From: Streptomyces griseoviridis
Lineage (GTDB): Bacteria; Actinomycetota; Actinomycetes; Streptomycetales; Streptomycetaceae
Direction: 5' to 3'
Length of the DNA: 64,000 nt
Assembly (NCBI RefSeq): GCF_005222485.1
Contig: NZ_CP029078.1
Coordinates: 186,001 to 250,000 of the forward strand
Position 1 is the stretch's first letter; each line of letters begins with the position of its first letter. A program made the translations under genes and the position numbers. Shown piece by piece: positions 7,841 to 15,236 of this stretch. The notes beneath the pieces were generated by a model. The model searched no databases. It saw only the letters and a list, made by a program, of their open reading frames with translations, and was not told where the DNA came from.

Positions 7841-10309
7841 TCACGGGTGTCGAAGGGTGGTGTCGAAGGTGCCTGGCCGGTGCCGGGTGGTGGTGGCGTC
7901 GGGGTGGTCGACGACGACGGGGACGGGCGCCTCGACGTGCAGGCGGTCGCCGTTCACCTCGACGTGGACCAGGCCGTGCGGGGTGGGTACGGCGCCGCGC
8001 GCCCAGCTGAGGGTGCCGAGTGCGGGCGCGATCCGCACGGCGGTGTACCCGGGTTCGGCCGGGGTGACGCCGAGTGTGTGGACCAGCAGATCACGGCCGG
8101 GGGTGGCGGACCAGCCGTGGCAGGAGGACCCGCCCTCCCAGCACTCGCGGAACGCGGTCGGTCCTTCGGCCAGCAGGGCGGTCCAGTCGCCGCAGAGCCG
8201 CTCGATCCGGTCCGCGGCGCCGAGCAGGGCCAGCGCGTCGTGGACGACGTACCGGAAGAAGGGCTGGGCGCCGACGACGAGGCGGCCGGTGTCCCAGTCG
8301 GGGGCGTCGCGGGTGGAGACCGGGGCGGTGGCGAGCGGGCCGCCGGTGTCGCTGCCGCGGTGGCTCATCGGGGAGCTGGTGAACATGGCGGCGCGGTCGA
8401 GCAGCAGCGCGCGGACGGCCGGGTACCGCTCCTTCGGTACGAGTCCGGCGCAGACGGCGGCGGCCTGGGTGTGCTCGCTGACGGCCTCGCGGACCGTGCC
8501 GTCGACGCGGTGGTCGCGGTAGGCGCCGCGCCCCGCGTCCCAGAACCCCTCGAAGCCCGCGGCCACTTGGGCGATGAGGTCGCGGGCCCAGCGGGCGCGG
8601 CCGGTGTCGCCGAGCCACTCGGCCATCTCCGCGAAGTCGGCGAGGCCACGCGCCCACAGGGCGTTGAGGGCGGCGCTGGTCCCGGCGACCTGGACGGGCG
8701 ACCAGTCGATCAGGACCCAGCCGGTGACGTCGGCCAGCAGTCCGTCGGGGCCCTGGAACGGGAGGAACCAGCGCAGTACGGGTTCGGCGGTGGCGAGGAG
8801 TCCGGCGACGAGGTCGCGGTCGCCGGTGTAGCGGTAGAGGTGGTGGACGGAGCGGATCCAGTGCAGGGACCAGTCGGGGATGGTCGGCACCGGGTCCTGG
8901 GCGAAGTCGCCCGCGGAGACCATGCGCAGCAGTCCGTCCTGGCGTGGCTGGGCGGCGAGCCGGGGATGGTGGCGGGCCAGGCTCCAGTCGGGGTTGGTGA
9001 CCAGGTCGACGGACTGGCTGACGACGAAGTCCCCTGTCCAGGCGCGCTGTTCGCGGGTCGGGCAGTCCACGTAGGCGTCGTGGGCGCACAGGTCGACGGT
9101 GCGCAGGGCGACGCGGTGGATCGTGTTGAGGGCGTCGTCGGAGCAGGCGAAGTACGGTCCGTCCGGGCGGGACCGCAGCTCCTCGCGGACGGTGAGGGAG
9201 CGCAGCCGTACCGGTCCTGGTCCGCGCAGCACGAGCAGGGCGTAGCGGCCGCCGACGGGGTCGGAGGTCTCGAAGGTGTCGGCGTGGCCGCGCGCGGTGT
9301 AGCGGAAGGCGTTGGCGCTGTCGAGGGCGGCCCTGGTGGGCAGTTCGAGGAGGGAGCCGCTGATCAGCGCGCCTTCGGCGGCGTCCGCCGCGAAGCGCAG
9401 GCGGCCGTGGACGACGCGGCCGAAGTCGGCGAGCAGGACGACGGGCGGTCCCTCGGTGCCGAGTGGTGGGCCGGCCGGGCGGGGTTCGGCGTCGGCGACC
9501 GCCGTCACCGCGGCCGCGAGAGTGGCGTAGAGGCCGTCCGACTCCCCCTCGGCGGTGGCCAGTTGGGCCTGTCGGAAGGTGACGGGTTCGCGGTCGTGCC
9601 GGGCGGGGGCCGGCAGCGGGCGCGGGGTGAGCGCGCCGAAGGGTTCGGAGGGCGGGCGGGCGTCGCCGCCGGGTCCGACGACCACGTGGGCGGCCAGCAC
9701 CCGTACCGGCGCCCATCCGTGGGCCGGTGCCGTCGCGTCGGGCCGCTGCCAGTCGGGGTCGAGGCGGCGGGCGTCGAGGATCTCGGGGAGCTGGGTGAAC
9801 AGGCCGCTGCGGGGCTGCTGCGGGGTCCAGGCGTCGCCGTCGTGGCACTGCCAGTCGGCGCCGGTGGCGATGAACTCGTCGTCCGCCACCTGGAGTTCGG
9901 CGACCAGGCAGCCGCCGCCGAGGGTGTAGGTCCACGGCGACGGTTCCCACCAGGGCGTGGCGTGGCCGTAGAAACGGGCCAGTACGGCCACGGTGTTGCG
10001 GCCTGCCCTGAGCGCCGCGGCGGCGTCCCCGGTGTCGTAGGTGAGGCCGCGCGGGCCGTGCCGCACCGGGCCCCTGGACACTTCGGTGCCGTTGACCCAC
10101 AGGACGTACCGGGAGTCGGCGGTGATCCGGAAGGGCGCGGTAGCGGGGACGTCGGCCAGGTCGAACGAGCGGCGGAACAGGACCCGCCGGTCGAAGCGGG
10201 CCGGGTCGGGCGCCCCCAGCATCAGGCCGGGGCCCGGCGGGGTGAGGGCGATGTCCTCAGACCAGATCCACTGCCCCCGCCAGGGGCTGTGCGACGCGGC
10301 GGGTGTCAT
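7841..10309 (-). CDS. GH78-type alpha-L-rhamnosidase family protein
   Basis: An 822-residue glycoside hydrolase that reads as alpha-L-rhamnosidase. An N-terminal beta-sandwich (about 1-200, with VLWVNGTEVSRGP and RNTVAVLARFYGHATPWWEPS) precedes an (alpha/alpha)6 catalytic barrel containing DAYVDCPTREQRAWTGD, the best conserved block of the family, and a C-terminal beta domain. No signal peptide is visible, so it likely acts on imported glycosides. It follows the symporter gene after 9 bases and its stop touches the esterase start, so the three genes form an operon. Reaction expected: release of terminal L-rhamnose. A related exo-glycosidase specificity cannot be excluded. Confidence 0.85.
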   Translation of the reverse strand: MTPAASHSPWRGQWIWSEDIALTPPGPGLMLGAPDPARFDRRVLFRRSFDLADVPATAPFRITADSRYVLWVNGTEVSRGPVRHGPRGLTYDTGDAAAALRAGRNTVAVLARFYGHATPWWEPSPWTYTLGGGCLVAELQVADDEFIATGADWQCHDGDAWTPQQPRSGLFTQLPEILDARRLDPDWQRPDATAPAHGWAPVRVLAAHVVVGPGGDARPPSEPFGALTPRPLPAPARHDREPVTFRQAQLATAEGESDGLYATLAAAVTAVADAEPRPAGPPLGTEGPPVVLLADFGRVVHGRLRFAADAAEGALISGSLLELPTRAALDSANAFRYTARGHADTFETSDPVGGRYALLVLRGPGPVRLRSLTVREELRSRPDGPYFACSDDALNTIHRVALRTVDLCAHDAYVDCPTREQRAWTGDFVVSQSVDLVTNPDWSLARHHPRLAAQPRQDGLLRMVSAGDFAQDPVPTIPDWSLHWIRSVHHLYRYTGDRDLVAGLLATAEPVLRWFLPFQGPDGLLADVTGWVLIDWSPVQVAGTSAALNALWARGLADFAEMAEWLGDTGRARWARDLIAQVAAGFEGFWDAGRGAYRDHRVDGTVREAVSEHTQAAAVCAGLVPKERYPAVRALLLDRAAMFTSSPMSHRGSDTGGPLATAPVSTRDAPDWDTGRLVVGAQPFFRYVVHDALALLGAADRIERLCGDWTALLAEGPTAFRECWEGGSSCHGWSATPGRDLLVHTLGVTPAEPGYTAVRIAPALGTLSWARGAVPTPHGLVHVEVNGDRLHVEAPVPVVVDHPDATTTRHRPGTFDTTLRHP

Positions 10310-10318
10310 GGCTGCTCC

Positions 10319-11725
10319 TCAGTGCGGGGTGGTGGCGGTGGCGCGGCGGGCGGCGAGGTCGGCGGCGACGCGGGCGGCCAGGCGCGGGGTGAGCGGGTAG
10401 GCGAGGAAGACGAGGGCGCCGATCAGGGCGAGTGCGAGGGGCGCGGCGGCCTGCGCGTAGCGGATGCCGTCCAGGGCGGTGGCGGTCTGTTCGGCGCCGG
10501 CGACATAGCCGGAGCGGCTGAGCAGGTAGGCGGTCAGGCCGGCGCCGAGACCGCCGCCGGCCTTCGCGGCGAACGACGCGAGCGAGGCGAGGCCGCCCTC
10601 GGCGCGGTGGCCGTGGGCCCACTCGGCGTAGTCGGTCAGCTCGGCCAGCAGCGCGTAGTTGAGGGTCAGTGCCATGCCGAGGCCGAGGCCGGCCACGGCG
10701 AGGCCGCCCAGGATCGCCGCCATGCTGTCGTAGGGGGCGAGCAGGACGATGCCGACGCCCGCGGCGCTGATGGCGAGCGCGGCCAGGTACACGGGTTTCA
10801 GGCCGGTGCGGCGGCCGAGCAGCGGGGCGGTGGCGCTGCCCGCGATCATCGGGACGGTCATGACGAGGGCGGCGACGGTGATCATGCTCTTGTCGCCGAC
10901 GTTGTAGGTGAAGTAGAAGGGCATCGCCGCGAGGAGCGCGCCGGTCGCCGCCGAGGTGGCGACCTTCGCGGTGAGCAGCACCGGCACGGTGCGGCCCGAG
11001 GCGAAGATCCGCAGCAGTTCGCGGGGGGTGTAGCGGTCGGCGCGCAGGGGCCGGACGCGTTCGCGCACCCCGCGGGCGGCGAGCGCGGTCAGACAGGCCG
11101 AGAGGACGGCAAGGCCGCCGACGTAGATCTGCCAGCCGAGGCGCTGCGACGGGAAGAGGTCCACGATCGGCAGGGTGATCGCCGTGACCAGCATGGTGCC
11201 GAAAAGGTAGGTGAACCCCTTGATGCCCGCCAGTCGGCCGCGGGCGCGGGGGTCGGCGGTGATGGCGGGCAGCAGCGCGTTGAGCGGGATGTCCATCATC
11301 GGGAACGCCACGCCCCACAGCAGGTACAGGACCCAGGCGAAGGCGAGCGGGGCGGGCAGCCACGCCGGCCCGAGGAACAGCGCGGCGAACGAGGCGGCGC
11401 CGATCACCCCGCCGCCCGTCAGATAGCTGCGGAAGCGGCCCTTGCGGGTCTCGGGCAGGTGGTCGAGGAGGTATCCGGCGAGCGGGTCGACCGCCGCGTC
11501 CACGATCCGTACCACGAGCAGCAGCACGCCGACGGCGCCCGCGGCGAGGCCGATCACATCGGTCAGGTAGATCAGCAGGAAGGAGCTGATCGTGGTGGAC
11601 AGCATGATGTTGCCGAGGTTGCCGGCGAAGTAGCCGGCCTGCTCGGCGCGGCCCGGCACGGAGGCGGCGACGGCGGGATCGGGGCCGGCGGATCTGGTGG
11701 TGCGCGCGAGCACGGGGAACGGCAC
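10319..11725 (-). CDS. GPH-type (MelB-like) sugar:cation symporter, MFS
   Basis: A 468-residue integral membrane protein with about 12 hydrophobic segments. The N-terminal signature (YFAGNLGNIMLS, then DAAVDPLAGYLLD) is that of the glycoside-pentoside-hexuronide symporter family. The acidic pair in the early helices is consistent with cation coupling. It lies first in a minus-strand operon followed by the GH78 enzyme and esterase, so it probably imports a rhamnosylated glycoside or oligosaccharide. The start at 11725 was kept; an internal start would lose family-conserved sequence. Regulation was not identified; the upstream region is repetitive. Confidence 0.87.
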   Translation of the reverse strand: MPFPVLARTTRSAGPDPAVAASVPGRAEQAGYFAGNLGNIMLSTTISSFLLIYLTDVIGLAAGAVGVLLLVVRIVDAAVDPLAGYLLDHLPETRKGRFRSYLTGGGVIGAASFAALFLGPAWLPAPLAFAWVLYLLWGVAFPMMDIPLNALLPAITADPRARGRLAGIKGFTYLFGTMLVTAITLPIVDLFPSQRLGWQIYVGGLAVLSACLTALAARGVRERVRPLRADRYTPRELLRIFASGRTVPVLLTAKVATSAATGALLAAMPFYFTYNVGDKSMITVAALVMTVPMIAGSATAPLLGRRTGLKPVYLAALAISAAGVGIVLLAPYDSMAAILGGLAVAGLGLGMALTLNYALLAELTDYAEWAHGHRAEGGLASLASFAAKAGGGLGAGLTAYLLSRSGYVAGAEQTATALDGIRYAQAAAPLALALIGALVFLAYPLTPRLAARVAADLAARRATATTPH

Positions 11726-12040
11726 GGATCTCTCCTGATCGGGGTGCGGCGGAACGAGGAGGAGCGGGGACGGGGCGAACCGGGGCGGGGGGTGGCTGGT
11801 CGGGAGGCGGGAGCGGCGGGTGCGAGCCGGGGCGGGCAGGCCGTCGTCGAGGGCGACGGGTGCGAGCCGGGGCCGGGGGGCGGCGGTCGGGAAGATGGAA
11901 ACGGCGGCTGCGAGCCGGGGCGGCGGTCGGGAGGATGGAGACGGCGGTTGCGATCCGGGGCAGGCGGGCAGGCCGTCGTCGAAGGCGGCGGGGCGGCGTC
12001 GAGGGCCCGCGCGGAGGGGGTGGCGGGTCGCGGGTCCTGG
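11726..12040. repeat. Intergenic region with GC-rich imperfect repeats
   Basis: No gene is supported here. The 12-base core TGCGAGCCGGGG recurs with its first base at 11821, 11861, 11909 and 11949 (the last copy has one change), so the spacing is 40, 48 and 40. Flanking words such as GGTCGGGA and GGCAGGCCGTCGTCGA also recur. The stretch lies upstream of the sugar symporter and downstream of the acyl-CoA ligase, both on the minus strand, so it must hold the symporter's promoter, though I cannot point to one. Confidence 0.7.
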
Positions 12041-13636
12041 TCAGAACAGCTTGAGCAGGTCGCGTTTGAGGACTTTGCCGGTCGGGCCGAGGGGCAGTTC
12101 GGCGCGGAAGCGGACCAGGCGCGGGTACTTGTGGCGGCCGAGGCGTTCCCTGGCCCAGCCGACGAGTTCCTCCGCGCTCACCTCGGCGCCCGCCCCGCGC
12201 ACGACCACGACGGCGACCTCCTCGCCGCGGACGTCGTCGGGGACGCCGAGCACGGCGACCTGTCCGACGGCCGGGTGCCTGGCCAGCACCTCCTCGACCT
12301 CGCGCGGGTAGACGTTGTAGCCGCCCCGGATGATCAGTTCCTTCTTGCGGTCGACGACGCGCAGCAGTCCGTCCGGGTCACGCACGCCGATGTCCCCGGT
12401 CCGCAGCCAGCCGTCGACCAGGGTCGCGGCGGTCGCCTCGGGGTCGTCCAGGTAGCCGGCGAAGACCGGGTGGCCGCGCAGCACGATCTCGCCGCTCTCG
12501 CCGTCGGGCAGCAGCCTGACCTCGTTCTCGACGGCGGGGTCGGCGATGGCCGCCGCCACGCCCCAGATCTCCCGGCCGACGGTTCCGGCGCGGCGCGCGC
12601 CCGGCTGGTTGAACGTCACGACCGGGGAGGTCTCGGTCAGCCCGTACCCCTCAAGGACGGGGGTGCCGAACACCTCCTCGAACCGTTCGAGGAGCGGCAC
12701 CGGCAGCGCGGCGCCACCGGAGACGGCGGCCCGCAGCGCGGCCGGGCGGCCACCGTCCGCGTCGGCCGCCTCGACCAGCGCGTGGTACATCGTCGGCACG
12801 CCCATGAAGACGGTGACCCGTTCGCGGACCAGCAGGTCGAGGGCGCCCGTCCCGGTGAAGCGCGGGGTGAGGACGAGGGTCGCGCCGGCCCGGAAGGCGG
12901 CGTTCATCGCGCAGGTCTGGCCGTAGCTGTGGAACAGCGGGAGGCAGCCGAGGACGACGTCGTCGGGCCGCAGATCCAGCAGGTCACGGGCGACGACGGT
13001 GGCGTTCAGCACGATGTTCAGATGCGTGAGCATGGCGCCTTTGGGGCGGCCCGTGGTGCCGGAGGTGTAGAGGACGGCGGCGAGGTCGCCGGGGGCGGTG
13101 GACGGGCGAATGCCGTGAGCGGCGGACGGGCGGACGCGATGCGCGGCAGTCAGGCCGCCGCTGCGGCCGTCGTCCCGCGGCCCGCCGACGGGCGGAGCCG
13201 CATCGGGGATCGGGCCCACGCCGTTGGCAGCTCCCGTACCCGGCTCCGCGCCGCACTCCAGGACCGGGACGCCGACGGCCCGTGCCGCCTCCTCGGCGAC
13301 CGGCCGCAGCGCGCCCCCGCTGACCACGGCGACCGCCGCGCTGTGCCGCAGGACGTACGCCACCTCGTCGGCGACCAGCAGCGCGTGCACCGGGACCACG
13401 ACGGCCCCGGCGGCGGCGACGGCGTAGTAGGCGCGGGGGAAGTCGGCGGTGTTGCCGAGGAGCAGCGCGACCCGGTCGCCAGGACGCACCCCCGCCGCCG
13501 TGAGCCGCCCGGCGAACGCCACCGCCTCGTCCCACAACTCCCGATAGGTCAGCCGCAGTTCGCCCTCGACCACGGCGGTGCGGTCGGGATGGCGGAAGGC
13601 GGAGTCAGCGAGGACGGTGGCGACGCCGAGACGCAT
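12041..13636 (-). CDS. Long-chain fatty acid/acyl-CoA ligase (AMP-binding)
   Basis: A 531-residue member of the adenylate-forming ANL superfamily, of usual length. Motifs appear in order: LYTSGTTGRPKGAML (ATP P-loop-like, near residue 200), YGLTETSP, WLRTGDIG, and the hinge and C-terminal block KELIIRGGYNVYPREVEE. The catalytic lysine is in GPTGKVLKRD near the C-terminus. It should activate a carboxylic acid as acyl-AMP and load it onto CoA; chain-length preference cannot be read. ATG at 13636 is chosen because CTGGAGCGTCC precedes it; longer upstream starts at 13720 add a non-homologous leader. It diverges from a PucR-type regulator gene, a plausible controller. Confidence 0.88.
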   Translation of the reverse strand: MRLGVATVLADSAFRHPDRTAVVEGELRLTYRELWDEAVAFAGRLTAAGVRPGDRVALLLGNTADFPRAYYAVAAAGAVVVPVHALLVADEVAYVLRHSAAVAVVSGGALRPVAEEAARAVGVPVLECGAEPGTGAANGVGPIPDAAPPVGGPRDDGRSGGLTAAHRVRPSAAHGIRPSTAPGDLAAVLYTSGTTGRPKGAMLTHLNIVLNATVVARDLLDLRPDDVVLGCLPLFHSYGQTCAMNAAFRAGATLVLTPRFTGTGALDLLVRERVTVFMGVPTMYHALVEAADADGGRPAALRAAVSGGAALPVPLLERFEEVFGTPVLEGYGLTETSPVVTFNQPGARRAGTVGREIWGVAAAIADPAVENEVRLLPDGESGEIVLRGHPVFAGYLDDPEATAATLVDGWLRTGDIGVRDPDGLLRVVDRKKELIIRGGYNVYPREVEEVLARHPAVGQVAVLGVPDDVRGEEVAVVVVRGAGAEVSAEELVGWARERLGRHKYPRLVRFRAELPLGPTGKVLKRDLLKLF

Positions 13637-13806
13637 GGACGCTCCAGGGGCAGACAGCGGAAACAGCCGGTTAACAACGCGGACACGCTCAGGCTCGGGC
13701 ATCGGCCCCTCGGACACCATGTGCGGTTGCCCAACGGGCGGGGTGTCCGAGTGGGCGACGGCCCTGCACCAGGTCCCGCGGACGGCCGGCGGACGGGGCA
13801 GTCGCC

Positions 13807-13819
13807 TAATCTGGGGGCA
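13807..13819 (+). promoter_or_regulatory. Probable -10 element for a leaderless transcript
   Basis: TAATCT at 13807-13812 ends exactly 6 bases before the ATG of the PucR gene (13819). This is the spacing that would put the transcription start on the A of the start codon. The only purine-rich run (GGGGG) is directly against the ATG and too close to serve as a ribosome-binding site. No convincing -35 is seen. Confidence 0.5.
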
Positions 13820-15036
13820 TGGCGGATCAGGACGGTCACGGAGAACTGCGCGGGACGCTCGCCCGGGTGCTGCTGCCGGAGCTGGACGCGCTGACCGCCC
13901 GGGTGGTCGCCGACATCCACGCGCACAGCCCCGCGTACGCCTCCGGGCGGCCGGTCAGCACGGCGGACCTGACGTCGATCTGCCGGGACAACCTGCTGCG
14001 CGCGCTGGAGGACTTCGGCGGACTCCCGCCCACCTGCGGCGACTTCGGCCAGGCGGCCAGGGAGACCGGGCGGCGCAGGGCCGAGCAGGGCGTGCCGCTG
14101 GAGACGGTGCTTCAGGCGTACCGGCGCGGCGGCCGGGTGATGTGGCAGGCGATGACGGAGTGGCTGCGCACCGCCAGGGCCGCGGGCCCGGCCACTCCCC
14201 CGGACCAGGACACCGCGCTGGAGATGGCCGGGGCGGTGTGGGAGACCATCGACCACTACTCGTCGCTGATGGCGGAGGCGTACCGGCTGACCCAGTTGGA
14301 GATGCGGCGCAGCCAGGACACCCGGCGCGGCGCGCTGTTCGAGGCGCTGCTCGACGGCAGGGGCGGACAGCCGGGGGTCGTGGAGGCCGCGGCGGCGGCG
14401 CTCGGGGTGCCGGTCAGGGACCGCTACCTCGTCGTGGTGACCGGCCAGGACCCGACGGCGCCGCCGAACCCGGCGCCGCAGCTGAGCGCGGTGGGGCTCT
14501 GGTCGTTCTGGCGTCCGCGCGGCGACCGGCTGGCGGGGGTGGTGAGGATCGGGGGCGCGGACCCCGGCGAGGTGCCCGAGGCGCTGGCGGCCGGGGCGGG
14601 TCTGACGGCCGGGATCTCCCAGCCCTTCGCGGAGCTGGCGCAGGCCCACCGGGCGGTGCGGCAGGCCGAGTCGGCGCTGCGCACGCTCACCCCGGGCAGC
14701 GGTCTGGCGGCCTTCCTCGACGAGCGGCTCGTCGAGGCGCTGGCCTGCGACCGGCCCGAGATCGCCGGGCACATCGTCGAGCGCTACCTCGGTGCCGTGC
14801 TGCGCGCGGGCAGCGAGCGGGGTCCGCTCCTCCAGACCCTCGGCGCCTGGCTCGACGTCGGCTGCTCCGCGCCACGGACGGCGGACGCCCTCTACTGCCA
14901 CCGCAACACGGTCCTCAACCGGATCGCCCGGGTGGCCGAGCTGACGGGTCTGCCGTCGGACGACGGGGACACCCGCCTGGGCTGGGCGCTGGCCCTGCGG
15001 GCGCTACCGGTCCTGCCGGCCGCCGTCGAGGACTGA
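13819..15036 (+). CDS. PucR/CdaR-family helix-turn-helix transcriptional regulator
   Basis: A 405-residue regulator. The C-terminal helix-turn-helix of the PucR type is at about 350-395 (APRTADALYCHRNTVLNRIARVAELTG). The middle region (about 170-270) fits the GGDEF-like sensor fold common in CdaR/PucR proteins, and the N-terminal half is helical, RsbRD-like. The gene is divergent from the acyl-CoA ligase with 182 bases between starts, so control of that ligase is the obvious hypothesis. No operator was identified. ATG at 13819 appears to be leaderless. Ligand unknown. Confidence 0.85.
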   Translation: MADQDGHGELRGTLARVLLPELDALTARVVADIHAHSPAYASGRPVSTADLTSICRDNLLRALEDFGGLPPTCGDFGQAARETGRRRAEQGVPLETVLQAYRRGGRVMWQAMTEWLRTARAAGPATPPDQDTALEMAGAVWETIDHYSSLMAEAYRLTQLEMRRSQDTRRGALFEALLDGRGGQPGVVEAAAAALGVPVRDRYLVVVTGQDPTAPPNPAPQLSAVGLWSFWRPRGDRLAGVVRIGGADPGEVPEALAAGAGLTAGISQPFAELAQAHRAVRQAESALRTLTPGSGLAAFLDERLVEALACDRPEIAGHIVERYLGAVLRAGSERGPLLQTLGAWLDVGCSAPRTADALYCHRNTVLNRIARVAELTGLPSDDGDTRLGWALALRALPVLPAAVED

Positions 15037-15236
15037 CCGCGCGGGCCCGGGGCGGAGATCCGGGGAGCGCTTGCCGCGGGACCGAAGCCTCGGCGAGGCC
15101 CACGGCCCCTTCCCGTAGCCGACCGGCCGCACCGCCGCTTCCCGGACGGCGCCCGCCGAGTCCGCCGCGCGCCCGGTGCCCCGAGGACGGAGGGCCTTCC
15201 GCTCGGGTCGTTTGGCCACGGTCCCGTCTGTCGGGG
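15037..15236. other. Intergenic region between convergent genes
   Basis: No gene is supported. It separates the ends of the PucR gene (plus) and the GT4 gene (minus), where transcription terminators are expected. I see GC-rich sequence but no hairpin I would defend. Confidence 0.4.

Noticed and set aside
7847..13894. A 2015-codon open frame on the plus strand
   Set aside because: It is antisense to the rhamnosidase, symporter and acyl-CoA ligase genes. It has the Arg/Gly/Val-Glu-Gln-rich composition of a shadow frame in GC-rich DNA and no recognisable domain.
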